A stretch of 64,000 bases of DNA, taken from assembly GCF_004798685.1 (NCBI RefSeq), contig NZ_CP039291.1, positions 1,612,001 to 1,676,000 on the forward strand, written 5' to 3'. The stretch's first letter is position 1. Each line of letters begins with the position of its first letter. A model generated the notes under the pieces. It worked only from the letters and a program-made list of their open reading frames with translations, was not told where the DNA came from and ran no database searches. The position numbers were made by a program, and so were the translations under genes. Positions 48,568 to 58,300 of the stretch are shown here, piece by piece. This DNA is from Cellulomonas shaoxiangyii. GTDB lineage: Bacteria; Actinomycetota; Actinomycetes; Actinomycetales; Cellulomonadaceae.

Positions 48568-49491
48568 TCAGGCGGCCGGTGCCGGGTCGGGCACGACGCC
48601 GAGGGCGCGCTCCACGGCACCCGGGGGGATCTCGGGCGGGGTCCCCCCGAACGCCGGGCAACGGTCGCGGAACGCGCACCAGTCGCACAGGCGCGACGTG
48701 CGCGTGCGCCACTCGCCCGAGCGCCCGGTGTCCTGGATGCCGGCCCAGATCGAGCGGACGCGCGTCTCGAGCGTGTGCATCTCCGGCTCCGTGGGCTCGT
48801 GCGTGACCACGACGCCGTCGCCGAGGTAGGCGAGCTGCAGCCGCTTGGGCAGCACCCCGCGCGTACGCCACACGACGTACGCGTAGAACCGCATCTGGAA
48901 CAGCGCGCTGCTCTCGTACCCGGCGCGCGGGGACTTGCCCGTCTTGTAGTCGACGACCCGCACCCAGCCGTTCGGCGCGACGTCGACGCGGTCGATGACG
49001 CCCCGCAGCCGCGGGCCGTCCTCGAGGTCCACCTCGACGCGCAGCTCGCGCGCCCGCGGCTCGAGGCGGGTCGGGTCCTCGAGCGTGAAGTACGTCGTCA
49101 GGAGCCGCTCGGCCGACGCGACCAGCTCCGCGCGCTCCTCCTCGGTCGACAGCAGCGACGCGTACGTCGCGGACGACGCCACCAGCGTCTCCCAGTGCAC
49201 CGGCACGAGCGCGTGCGCGACCTGCGGCGTGCGCTCGGCGGCCGGCAGCTCGTACAGGGCCTCGAGCACCGCGTGCACGAGCGTGCCGCGCGCCGCCGCG
49301 AGCGACGTCGGCTCGGGCAGCCGGTCGACCACGCGGAACCGGAAGAGCAGGGGGCACTGCAGGAAGTCGTTCGCGCGCGACGGCGAGAGACCCGGGACCG
49401 ACGGCCGGGCGCCCGCGTCCGTGGGTGCACCGGCGACGGGTGCCGCGTCCGGACGGGCGGGAGCGGGGGAGATCTCGATGTCGACGGCCAC
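48568..49491 (-). CDS. RecB-like PD-(D/E)XK nuclease with Fe-S cysteines
   Basis: A 307-residue nuclease of the RecB/Cas4-like group. RGTLVHAVLEALYEL is the conserved helix with His, and GVIDRVDVAPNGWVRVVDYK gives the catalytic Asp and the (D/E)XK. Cys46 (FLQCPLLF) with Cys269, Cys272 and Cys278 (CDWCAFRDRC) form the four ligands of a probable 4Fe-4S cluster. It has no helicase domain, as in Rv2119. The DNA substrate and pathway are unknown. The GTG at 49491 is set by TACCCT 6 bases upstream. No cas genes lie nearby, so a CRISPR role is not supported. Confidence 0.9.
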   Translation of the reverse strand: MAVDIEISPAPARPDAAPVAGAPTDAGARPSVPGLSPSRANDFLQCPLLFRFRVVDRLPEPTSLAAARGTLVHAVLEALYELPAAERTPQVAHALVPVHWETLVASSATYASLLSTEEERAELVASAERLLTTYFTLEDPTRLEPRARELRVEVDLEDGPRLRGVIDRVDVAPNGWVRVVDYKTGKSPRAGYESSALFQMRFYAYVVWRTRGVLPKRLQLAYLGDGVVVTHEPTEPEMHTLETRVRSIWAGIQDTGRSGEWRTRTSRLCDWCAFRDRCPAFGGTPPEIPPGAVERALGVVPDPAPAA

Positions 49492-49497
49492 GTCACG

Positions 49498-49551
49498 AGG
49501 GTAGGTGCCGCCACCGACAGCCCGGCCGCGTACGGGGCCGGACCGTACGCT
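49498..49551. promoter_or_regulatory. Divergent leaderless promoters of the RecB-like nuclease and the site-2 protease
   Basis: TACCCT (49498-49503, minus) lies 6 bases before the nuclease GTG. TACGCT (49546-49551, plus) lies 7 bases before the protease GTG. The starts are 67 bases apart. Confidence 0.5.
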
Positions 49552-49558
49552 GGTCGGC

Positions 49559-50686
49559 GTGAGCACCCCGCGTCCCGCGCGCCCGTCCGGCTGGGTCCTC
49601 GGGCACGTCGCCGGGGCACCCGTGGTCCTCGCCCCGAGCTGGCTGCTCGCCGTCCTCGTCCTGACGCTGCTGTTCGCGCCGTCCGTGCAGGCGTCCACGG
49701 GCCTGCCGCCCGCGGCCACGTACGCCGTCGCCGGGGTGTTCGTGGTGCTCCTGTTCGGGTCGGTGCTCGTGCACGAGCTGGCGCACGGGCTCGTCGCGCG
49801 GGCGCGCGGTCAGCAGCCGCACGCGTTCGTGCTCACGCTGATGGGCGGCCACACGACGTTCGGCGGGCTCGCGCCGACGCCGGCCACCGCGGCCCTGGTC
49901 GCGGCCGTCGGCCCGGTCGCGAACCTCGTGCTGGCCGGTGGCTTCCTGCTCGCCGCGAACGCGGCCACGACGGGGTCGGTGCTCGAGGTCCTGCTGTGGG
50001 CGGGCGCCGCGGCGAACGGGTTCGTCGGGGCGTTCAACCTCGTGCCCGGCCTGCCGCTGGACGGCGGCCGCATCCTCGAGGCGGCCGTGTGGGCGCTCAC
50101 GCGCGACCGTCACCGCGGCGCGGTCGTCGCCGGCTGGACCGGTCGTCTCGTCGCGGTCGGCGTGCTCGTCGTCGCCCTCGCGGTGCCGTTCCTGGAGGGC
50201 CGGCCGCCGAGCCTCGTCACGGTCGCGTGGTCCGCGCTCCTCGGTGCCTTCCTGTGGTCGGGCGCGTCCGCGGCCGTGCGGGGCGGCCGCACCGGACGCG
50301 CGGTCGACGCGCTGACGCTGGGGGCCGTCGGACGCCCCGCCGTGGCGGTCCCCGCGACCGCCTCGCTCGCGGACGCACGCGCCGCGGCCCGGGAGGCGGG
50401 GGTCGAGGAGGTCGTCGTCACGGCGCCCGACGGCCGGCCCGCCGCGTACGTCGACCGCGAGGCCGCGGGCCGCGTGCCCGACGCGCTGGCCGGCACCACG
50501 ACCGTCGCAGCGGTGGCCACGCCGCTGCCCGTCGGCGCGCTCGTCGACGGCACGCTCGCCGGCGAGCCGCTGCTCGCCGCGCTGGGCGCCGCGACGGCGC
50601 ACGCACCGGTCGTCGCGGCGGTCGTGGACGGGCGCGTCGTCGCGCTCGTGCGCACCGTGGACGTGCTGGCGGCCCTCCGCGTGTGA
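49559..50686 (+). CDS. Site-2 protease (M50, Rip3-like)
   Basis: A 375-residue intramembrane zinc metalloprotease. The zinc motif HELAHG lies in a membrane helix (LLFGSVLVHELAHGLVARAR), and the second motif NLVPGLPLDGGRILEA supplies the Asp ligand. Six hydrophobic segments occupy about residues 1-240. The C-terminal 130 residues are soluble and resemble a degraded pair of CBS domains (AVPATASLADARAAAREAGV). No PDZ domain is present. Such proteases release membrane-held regulators such as anti-sigma factors; no candidate substrate is adjacent. Confidence 0.9.
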   Translation: MSTPRPARPSGWVLGHVAGAPVVLAPSWLLAVLVLTLLFAPSVQASTGLPPAATYAVAGVFVVLLFGSVLVHELAHGLVARARGQQPHAFVLTLMGGHTTFGGLAPTPATAALVAAVGPVANLVLAGGFLLAANAATTGSVLEVLLWAGAAANGFVGAFNLVPGLPLDGGRILEAAVWALTRDRHRGAVVAGWTGRLVAVGVLVVALAVPFLEGRPPSLVTVAWSALLGAFLWSGASAAVRGGRTGRAVDALTLGAVGRPAVAVPATASLADARAAAREAGVEEVVVTAPDGRPAAYVDREAAGRVPDALAGTTTVAAVATPLPVGALVDGTLAGEPLLAALGAATAHAPVVAAVVDGRVVALVRTVDVLAALRV

Positions 50687-50768
50687 CGTGCACCCCCGGC
50701 CGTGCGCGGGGACGTCGCCGCCGCTGCGGCCGCCCGCCGCCGCGTCGGGCCGGGCAGGCACCGGCGCC

Positions 50769-50774
50769 TAGACT
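50769..50774 (+). promoter_or_regulatory. Leaderless -10 box (TAGACT)
   Basis: TAGACT, 8 bases before the GTG of the tRNA methyltransferase gene. Confidence 0.5.
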
Positions 50775-50782
50775 CGCGCCCC

Positions 50783-51889
50783 GTGACACACGACGACGCG
50801 CCCGTGCCCGCCCCGACCGGGGCCGCCCAGCGCCGCGGACCGTTCCGCACCGGTGAGCGCGTCCAGCTCACCGACCCGCGCGGCCGGCTGCACACGATCA
50901 CGCTCCACCCCGACGGCACCTTCCACACGCACAAGGGGTACTTCCGGCACGAGGAGCTGATCGGCTCTCCCGAGGGCGTCGTCGTGCGCAACACGGCGGG
51001 CATCGAGTACCTCGCGCTGCGCCCGCTCCTGTCCGACCACGTCCTGTCCATGCCCCGGGGCGCGGCCGTCGTCTACCCCAAGGACGCCGGCCAGGTCGTC
51101 ACCATGGGCGACGTCTTCCCGGGCGCGACGGTGGTCGAGGCGGGCGTCGGCTCGGGCGGGCTGACGCTGTCCCTGCTGCGCGCCGTCGGCGACGGCGGGC
51201 GCGTGCTGTCCGTCGAGCGCCGCGAGGACTTCGCCGCGATCGCGCGCGGCAACGTCGAGACGTTCTTCGGCGGACCGCACCCGGCGTGGTCGCTGACCAT
51301 CGGCGACCTCGCCGACGCGCTGCCGACCCTCGCGGACCCCGGCACGGTCGACCGCGTCGTGCTCGACATGCTCGCGCCCTGGGAGAACCTCGACGCCGTG
51401 GCCGGCGCGCTCGCGCCCGGCGGCGTCCTCATCTGCTACGTCGCGACGACCACGCAGCTGTCCCGCCTCGCCGAGGACCTGCGCGCGGACGGCCGGTACA
51501 CCGAGCCCCAGGCGTGGGAGTCGATGGTCCGCGGCTGGCACCTCGAGGGCCTGGCGGTCCGTCCGGAGCACCGCATGATCGGGCACACCGGCTTCCTCCT
51601 GACGACCCGGCGGCTCGCGGACGGCGTCGAGCCGCCGCAGCGCCGCCGCCGGCCCGCGAAGGGCAACTACCCGGTGGCCGCCGACGGCGCCCCCGCCGCC
51701 GACGAGGCGCTGTGGTCGCCGGAGGCGCTCGGCGAGCGCGAGGTCTCCGACAAGAAGGTGCGGCGCGTGCGGCGCGACCTGCACGTGGCGCCCGAGGACC
51801 TGCCCGACGGGCCCGCGACGAGCGCGCCGCGCGGCGCCGCACCGGGGGACCCGGGTGACGCCGCACCGGGGGACCCGTCCGGCGACTGA
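50783..51889 (+). CDS. trmI: tRNA (adenine-58-N1)-methyltransferase
   Basis: A 368-residue TrmI enzyme that methylates A58 in the T loop of tRNA using S-adenosylmethionine. The N-terminal beta domain (RGPFRTGERVQLTDPRGRLH) is followed by the Rossmann core: TVVEAGVGSGGLTLSLLRAV is the cofactor loop, RVVLDMLAPWENLDAVAGAL carries the catalytic Asp, and WESMVRGWHLEGLAVRPEHR, MIGHTGFLLTTRRLADG are family-specific. Compared with Rv2118c it has a C-terminal extension of about 80 residues, charged and then Gly/Pro/Ala-rich. It precedes arc in the same direction, as in other actinobacteria. Confidence 0.94.
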   Translation: MTHDDAPVPAPTGAAQRRGPFRTGERVQLTDPRGRLHTITLHPDGTFHTHKGYFRHEELIGSPEGVVVRNTAGIEYLALRPLLSDHVLSMPRGAAVVYPKDAGQVVTMGDVFPGATVVEAGVGSGGLTLSLLRAVGDGGRVLSVERREDFAAIARGNVETFFGGPHPAWSLTIGDLADALPTLADPGTVDRVVLDMLAPWENLDAVAGALAPGGVLICYVATTTQLSRLAEDLRADGRYTEPQAWESMVRGWHLEGLAVRPEHRMIGHTGFLLTTRRLADGVEPPQRRRRPAKGNYPVAADGAPAADEALWSPEALGEREVSDKKVRRVRRDLHVAPEDLPDGPATSAPRGAAPGDPGDAAPGDPSGD

Positions 51890-51971
51890 CGCGCCCCGGT
51901 GGCAGGCGTCCACCCTCCGGGACGCCGCCGCGCGGGCGTGCCTGCGCGCGGCCGTGGTTGACACCTGCGGT

Positions 51972-51977
51972 TAGGGT
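51972..51977 (+). promoter_or_regulatory. -10 box (TAGGGT) of the proteasome ATPase gene
   Basis: TAGGGT with a leader of roughly 70 bases to the ATG at 52053. TTGACA at 51958-51963 is only 8 bases upstream, too close to act as its -35. Confidence 0.5.
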
Positions 51978-52052
51978 CGACCAACCAGCAGCACAGCGGC
52001 GTGCACGGTGGACCGGAACGACGCAGCGCGACGCGGAACGGAGGCCGACATC

Positions 52053-53687
52053 ATGACCGAACCGGCTGCCCCTGGACACGAGCTGCACCGCGAGCTCGCG
52101 GTGCTCGCCGCGAAGAACGAGCGACTCAGCGAGGCCCTGGTCGCCGCGCGCGAGCAGATCCTCGAGCTCAAGCGCCAGGTCGACGACCTGGCCAAGCCCC
52201 CCGGCACGTACGCGACGTTCCTCGCGGCGCGCACGGACGGCACGGTGGACGTCGTCTCCGCCGGCCGCAAGATGCACGTCGGCGCCAGTCCGACCCTCGA
52301 CGTGCACCGCCTGCGCCCCGGGCAGGAGGTCATGCTCAACGAGGCGCTCACCGTCGTCGAGGCCGGCGGGTACGAGCAGGTCGGCGAGCTCGTCACGGTC
52401 AAGGAGGTCCTCGGCCAGGACCGCGCGCTCGTCGTGGGCCGCGGCGACGAGGAGCGTGTCGTGCGCTTCGCCGGGCAGGTCCGCGACGCGGGCGTCCGGG
52501 TCGGGGACGCGCTGACGATCGACTCGCGCAGCGGCTTCGTCTTCGAGGTGATCCCGCGCGCCGAGGTCGAGGAGCTGGTGCTCGAGGAGGTCCCCGACAT
52601 CGACTACGGGGACATCGGCGGGCTCGGCCCGCAGATCGAGGCGATCCGCGACGCCGTCGAGCTGCCCTTCCTCCACCCCGACCTGTTCCGCGAGCACGGG
52701 CTCAAGCCGCCGAAGGGCGTGCTGCTGTACGGCCCGCCCGGCTGCGGCAAGACGCTCATCGCCAAGGCCGTCGCGCACTCGCTGGCCGCCACCGCCGCCG
52801 CCGCCCGTGGTGCGGACGTCGCCGACGCGCGCAGCTACTTCCTCAACGTCAAGGGCCCCGAGCTGCTGAACAAGTACGTGGGCGAGACCGAGCGGCACAT
52901 CCGCCTGATCTTCGCCCGGGCCCGGGAGAAGGCGTCGCAGGGGCACCCCGTGGTCGTCTTCTTCGACGAGATGGAGTCGCTGTTCCGCACGCGCGGCACG
53001 GGCGTGTCCAGCGACGTCGAGACGACGATCGTGCCGCAGCTGCTGTCGGAGATCGACGGCGTCGAGCGGCTCGACAACGTCATCGTCATCGGCGCCTCGA
53101 ACCGCGAGGACATGATCGACCCGGCGATCCTGCGGCCCGGTCGGCTCGACGTGAAGATCAAGATCGAGCGGCCCGACGCCGAGGGCGCGCGCGAGATCTT
53201 CGCGAAGTACCTGACCGCCGAGCTGCCGCTGCACCCCGACGACGTCGCTGAGCACGGCGGGTCCGCGGCGGCGGCCGTCGAGGCGATGATCGCCCGGGTC
53301 GTCGAGCGCATGTACTCGGAGAGCGACGAGAACCGCTTCCTCGAGGTCACGTACGCCAGCGGCGACAAGGAGGTCCTGTTCTTCAAGGACTTCAACTCCG
53401 GCGCGATGATCCAGAACGTCGTCGACCGCGCGAAGAAGACCGCGATCAAGGACCTGCTGTCGACGGGTCAGCGCGGCATCCGCGTCGAGCACCTGCTGAC
53501 GGCGTGCGTCGACGAGTTCAAGGAGAACGAGGACCTCCCGAACACCACGAACCCCGACGACTGGGCACGCATCTCCGGCAAGAAGGGGGAGCGCATCGTG
53601 TTCATCCGCACGATCGTCCAGGGCAAGAAGGGCGTCGACGCGTCGCGCACGATCGAGAACGTCACGAGCACCGGCCAGTACCTCTGA
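52053..53687 (+). CDS. arc: Proteasome-associated AAA ATPase (ARC/Mpa)
   Basis: A 544-residue ring ATPase that binds pupylated proteins, unfolds them and feeds the 20S proteasome. An N-terminal coiled coil (about residues 10-50) recognises Pup. Two OB domains follow (to about residue 180), then the AAA module: Walker [14 protein letters not shown], Walker [12 protein letters not shown], arginine-finger region [19 protein letters not shown]. The C-terminus is the conserved GQYL that docks into the alpha ring. The ATG at 52053 has GGAGG 8 bases upstream; a GTG at 52008 would add 15 residues without a good site. dop follows 48 bases downstream. Confidence 0.97.
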   Translation: MTEPAAPGHELHRELAVLAAKNERLSEALVAAREQILELKRQVDDLAKPPGTYATFLAARTDGTVDVVSAGRKMHVGASPTLDVHRLRPGQEVMLNEALTVVEAGGYEQVGELVTVKEVLGQDRALVVGRGDEERVVRFAGQVRDAGVRVGDALTIDSRSGFVFEVIPRAEVEELVLEEVPDIDYGDIGGLGPQIEAIRDAVELPFLHPDLFREHGLKPPKGVLLYGPPGCGKTLIAKAVAHSLAATAAAARGADVADARSYFLNVKGPELLNKYVGETERHIRLIFARAREKASQGHPVVVFFDEMESLFRTRGTGVSSDVETTIVPQLLSEIDGVERLDNVIVIGASNREDMIDPAILRPGRLDVKIKIERPDAEGAREIFAKYLTAELPLHPDDVAEHGGSAAAAVEAMIARVVERMYSESDENRFLEVTYASGDKEVLFFKDFNSGAMIQNVVDRAKKTAIKDLLSTGQRGIRVEHLLTACVDEFKENEDLPNTTNPDDWARISGKKGERIVFIRTIVQGKKGVDASRTIENVTSTGQYL

Positions 53688-53722
53688 CGGCTTCGCCGCG
53701 GCCGGGCGTCGCGGGGTCGGCC

Positions 53723-53728
53723 TAGGGT
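53723..53728 (+). promoter_or_regulatory. Leaderless -10 box (TAGGGT) of dop
   Basis: TAGGGT, 7 bases before the GTG of dop, so dop can be transcribed apart from arc. Confidence 0.6.
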
Positions 53729-53735
53729 GGACGGC

Positions 53736-55343
53736 GTGACCGTGCGCCGCGTGATGGGGATCGAGACCGAGTACGGCGTCCTGCAGCCGGGACGGCCGAT
53801 GGCGAACCCGATGCTCCTGTCGAGCCACGTCGTCGCCGTCCACGCTGCGGCGCGCGAGTCGGGGCGCGCGCGTGCGCGCTGGGACTACGACGACGAGGAC
53901 CCGCTGCACGACGCGCGCGGGTTCCACCTGCTGCGCGCGTCGGCCCACCCCTCGATGCTCACCGACACGCCGGCGGTCCCCGCACCGTCGGACGACGGGC
54001 CGCAGGAGATGCCGCGCGGCGCCGTCGAGGAGTACGAGGACCCGGGTGCCGCGAACGTCATCCTGACGAACGGCGCGCGGCTGTACGTCGATCACGCCCA
54101 CCCGGAGTACTCGTCGCCCGAGGTGACGAACCCGCTGGACGCGGTGCGCTGGGACCGCGCCGGAGAGCTCGTCATGCTGCACTCGGTCCGCGCGCTCGCG
54201 TCGAACGGTGCGCTGCCCGACGTCGCGCTGTACAAGAACAACGTGGACGGCAAGGGCGCCACGTACGGCATGCACGAGAACTACCTCGTGGACCGTGCGG
54301 TGCCGTTCGGGGACCTGGCGGCCCGTGTGACGCCGTTCCTCGTCACGCGCCAGGTCTTCACGGGTGCCGGCCGCGTCGGCCTCGGCCAGCGGGGCGAGAC
54401 GCCGGGCTTCCAGCTCTCCCAGCGCGCCGACTACATGGAGGCGGAGGTCGGGCTGGAGACGACGCTGCGCCGGCCCATCGTCAACACCCGCGACGAGCCG
54501 CACGCCGACCCGAGCCGGTGGCGGCGGCTGCACGTCATCATCGGGGACGCGACCATGCTGGAGGTCGCGACCTACGTCCGGCTGGGCACGACGTCCCTCG
54601 TGCTGTGGCTCGTCGAGCAGGCCGAGGCCGGTGCGCTCCCGCGCGACGTGGTCCGCGCCGTCGACCGGCTCGCCCTCCGGGACCCCGTCGGTGCGGTCCA
54701 CGCGGTCAGCCACGACGTCACGCTGAGCGAGCGGCTGGAGCTGGTGGACGGGCGCCACCTGACGGCCCTCGAGGTGCAGGGCGAGTACCTCGCGGCGGTG
54801 CGACGCGCGCTCGAGGCGACGGGTGGCGCCCCCGACGAGCAGACGGCCGACGTCGTCACCCGGTGGGGCTCGCTGCTGGAGCGGCTGGGCACGGACCCGG
54901 CGTCGTGCGCGCGCGAGGTCGAGTGGCTGGCCAAGCTGCGCCTGCTCGAGGGCATGCGCCGCCGGGACCGCCTGGCGTGGGACCACCCCCGCCTGGCGGC
55001 CGTCGACCTGCAGTGGTCGGACGTGCGGCCGGAGCGCGGCCTGTACCACCGGCTCGTCGGTGCGGGAGCGGTCGAGCTGCTGGTGACGCGCGAGGAGGTC
55101 GCCGACGCGGTGCTGCACCCGCCGCGGGACACGCGCGCGTACTTCCGCGGCGAGGCGGTCGCCCGGTACGCCGGGGAGATCTCCGCGGCCAGCTGGGACT
55201 CGGTCGTCTTCGACGTCGCCGGAGCCGACACCCTCCAGCGGGTCCCGATGCGCGATCCGCTGCGCGGCACGCACGCGCACGTGGGGGAGCTGCTCGACCG
55301 CAGCCCCGACGCGGGCAGCCTGCTCGCGGCCCTGGGCGCCTGA
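53736..55343 (+). CDS. dop: Pup deamidase/depupylase Dop
   Basis: A 535-residue carboxylate-amine ligase-like enzyme that converts the C-terminal Gln of Pup to Glu and removes Pup from substrates. GIETEYGVLQ holds the first metal-binding Glu; HPEYSSPEVTNPLDAVRWDR and [16 protein letters not shown] segments ([20 protein letters not shown]) follow the PafA/Dop pattern. The Dop-specific loop (about residues 40-100, acidic and Pro-rich) is present, which separates it from PafA at 61980. In most actinobacteria pup follows directly; here a long opposite-strand gene intervenes, with its stop only 7 bases from the dop stop. Confidence 0.95.
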   Translation: MTVRRVMGIETEYGVLQPGRPMANPMLLSSHVVAVHAAARESGRARARWDYDDEDPLHDARGFHLLRASAHPSMLTDTPAVPAPSDDGPQEMPRGAVEEYEDPGAANVILTNGARLYVDHAHPEYSSPEVTNPLDAVRWDRAGELVMLHSVRALASNGALPDVALYKNNVDGKGATYGMHENYLVDRAVPFGDLAARVTPFLVTRQVFTGAGRVGLGQRGETPGFQLSQRADYMEAEVGLETTLRRPIVNTRDEPHADPSRWRRLHVIIGDATMLEVATYVRLGTTSLVLWLVEQAEAGALPRDVVRAVDRLALRDPVGAVHAVSHDVTLSERLELVDGRHLTALEVQGEYLAAVRRALEATGGAPDEQTADVVTRWGSLLERLGTDPASCAREVEWLAKLRLLEGMRRRDRLAWDHPRLAAVDLQWSDVRPERGLYHRLVGAGAVELLVTREEVADAVLHPPRDTRAYFRGEAVARYAGEISAASWDSVVFDVAGADTLQRVPMRDPLRGTHAHVGELLDRSPDAGSLLAALGA

Positions 55344-55350
55344 CCCGGCC

Positions 55351-58300
55351 TCACCTCATCGCGGCCACCACCCGGACGGCCTCCCGCGCCTCGCGCACCC
55401 GGCGCTCGTAGGTCAGACCCAGCGCGAGCACCGCGGCCCCGCCGAGGCCGAGCAGCACCCAGCCGTCCACGCGCGTCAGCGCGTCCGCGGCGAGCGGCGT
55501 GAGCAGCACCGCCGCAGCCGTGAGCGCCGCCGCCGCGCCGAGCAGGAACGGTGCCTGCAGACGACGAACCGCGCCGCCGACGGTCGCCGCGAGCGCCAGG
55601 GTCAGCGTCACCGTCGCACGCCACGGAGTCGGGGCGAGCAGGAGCCCGGCGAGCGGCGCCCCCAGCGTGACGGCGACCGGCACCCCGAGCGCCACCCAGG
55701 ACCCGGTCCCCGCGTCGCGGTGCGCCCGGCGCAGGCCGAGCGCGACCGCGAGCAGCCCGACGAGGACGACGGGCAGCTCGATCGGCTCCGGGCCCCCGCG
55801 CAGCGCCGCGGCCGTGCCGGCGGCGGCGGCCACGACGAGCCCCAGGCCCTCGTCGTGCCGGGCACGCCCGCGCAGGGCCACGAGGGCGCCGAGGGCGAGG
55901 ACGCCCGCCGCGCGGAGCGCGCCGACGTGCGTGGCGTCGACCGCGAGGACGAGCGGCACGACGAGCAGGGCGACGACGGCGGCGCGCCTCCACGGCGCCC
56001 GCACGGCGTCACCGGTGCCGAGGTGCAGTGCGGCGGCGACCAGGACCGCGACGAGCAGGGCGGGAACCTCCACGACGAGCGCCCCGGCGGTCGGCGCGCC
56101 CAGCGCCGTGCCGACGGCGGCCGTCAGCGCGTCGGCCCACGGCCCGAGGACCGCGACCCCGGCGGCCGCGGCGGCCAGGGTGCGTACGACGAGCGTCGGA
56201 CCGACGGTCGCCGCCGCACGCGCGTGCGGGGACGGGGCGTCCGTCCCGGCGACCGGCTCACCGGTGGTCCCGGTGCCTGCGCTCGCGCCATGAGACCCCG
56301 CACCCTGCGGCTGCCGGGCGAGGTGGGCGAGGGCCAGGAGCAGAACCGCGCCGGCGACCCACGCCACCGGCCGCAGCTCGCCCGCCCGGACGAGCAGCGG
56401 GGGCGCCAGGGCGACGACCCCGAGCACGAGCCACCACGCGGGCACGTCGGTGCGCGCCCGTGCGGCGGTCGTCACCGTGACCAGCGCGACGAGCGCGACG
56501 GCGGCCGCGGGGACGTCGACCGCCGACGCGGGGACCCACGCCGTGGCGGCCGCCGCGGTGGCCGTGGCGAGAGCCAGGCCGAGGTCCGCGAGCCGGGGCC
56601 CCACGGCACGGGCCGCCCCGGGCGGCGCGGGCCGGGGGAGGACGGTGGACGCCCCGCCCGCCGGCACGCGACGCCCCTGCCGGGCCCCGAGGAGCGCGGC
56701 CGCGGTGGCGACGGCCGCCGCGGTGCCGAGCCGTGCGGCCCCGGCCGCGGTGCCGCGGTCCGCGGTGGCGAGCGTGGCCAGCAGCGTCGGACCGGCCGTC
56801 ACGGCGAGCACGGCCCACGGCGCGAGGCGTGCCACGGGACGTCGCGCCGTCGCCGGCCACGTGCGCAGGGCCACGACCGCCCCGGCCACGAGCAGGGCCC
56901 CGGCGGCGAGGCCCCAGGGCTCGACCAGCCCGACCAGCCCCGCGCCGTCGGCGGCCCGGAGCCCGGCTGTCCCGTCCGGCGGGCGTACCGCGGACGTGAC
57001 GGCGCGCCGTGCGGGACCGAGCAGGGCGAGGGTCACGGTGAGCCCGGCGAGCGCGCCGGCCGTCCTCGACGCGTCGGGAGCGGCACCGCGGCGGGCCAGC
57101 GCCACCGCGACCCAGGCGAGCGCACCGGCGAGCGCCGTCGTGAGCAGGCCGCGGTCGAGCCACCGCTCCCCGACGTCCAGCGCCGCGGGGAGCACCGCGG
57201 TGGGCAGGGTCGCCAGGGCGGCGCCGCCGGCCACGAGAGGCGCTGCCCCACCGGTCCGGCGCCGCAGCCTCAGCGCGCCCACGACCACGAGCGCGAGGCC
57301 CGGCGGCACGACGTACGGCTCGAGGAGGACCCCACCGGGAGCGCCGAGCACCACGCACCACGCGGCGGAACCGAGGCCCCACGCCAGCCACCACGCCGAC
57401 CGGCGGTCGCGGTGTGCGGCCCAGCCGCCGGCCGCCGCAGCGGCGACCGCGAGGGCCGCGGCGGTCGCCGGACGGCCCACGAGCAGGGCACCGAGCACCC
57501 CGCACGCGACGACGCACCACCCGGCGAGCTCACCGGCCGTCCGCGCGTGCGGGCCGCCGCGGGCGGTGACCAGGTGCGCGGCGAGGACGGAGGTGGCGCC
57601 CACGGCCACCATCGCCAGGACGGTGCCGGCGGGCGGAGGCGCGCCGAGCGCGGTGCGCACGGTCGCGACGGCCAGTGCGGCGACCGGCGCGGCCGCGGCC
57701 GCGCCGGCGGTGACGGCGCCGCGGCCGCGGGTCGCCACGTCGGCGAGGAGCGCCACGACGACTGCGCCGGCAGCCGCGGCCGCGAGCAGCGCCCCGACGG
57801 TCGCCTCCCCTCCGGTCGACGGTCCGGCCGTCGCCGCCCATGCGGACATCCAGCCGGTCACCGCGACGGCGGCGGCGGTGACGACAGCGGCGTGCCGCTC
57901 GGTGCGCGGCGCGGTGCGGCGGCGCGCACGCGCCAGGAGGACGGCGACCACGACGACCGCGGCGAACCCGGCGCCGGGCGCGGGCGGCGTGCCGACGGCG
58001 ACGGCGAGCGCCGTGCCCGCGAGCAGGCCCAGCCCGCCGGCGGTGGCGGTCGAGGCCGCGGCGGCGGCCGCCGTGCCGCTCCAGCCGCGGGCGTGCACCG
58101 CGACGGTGGTCGCGACCGCCAGGGCTGCGGCGAGCCACACGGGCGCACCCGCGCCCGCGACGACCCCGGTGGCCGCGGCCGCGACGACCCCCGCGTGCGC
58201 GGTACGCCGCCACGTGGCGGCGCGTGAGCCGAGCAGCACCCAGCCCGCCACGACGACCGCCTCGCCGGCCACGGCGAGCGCGGTCGGTGCGGAGGGCCCG

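Noticed and set aside
48568..49491. RecB/Cas4-like nuclease as part of a CRISPR or defence locus
   Set aside because: No repeats with spacers and no cas or other defence genes nearby. The surroundings match the housekeeping Rv2119-type location.
51958..51977. TTGACA followed by TAGGGT upstream of arc as a classical promoter
   Set aside because: Only 8 bases separate the hexamers, where about 17 are needed. The -10 box is kept, the TTGACA is treated as coincidence or another site.
51429..55280. A 1283-codon open frame opposite arc and dop
   Set aside because: Antisense to two well-conserved genes; composition is typical of a G+C-driven shadow frame.
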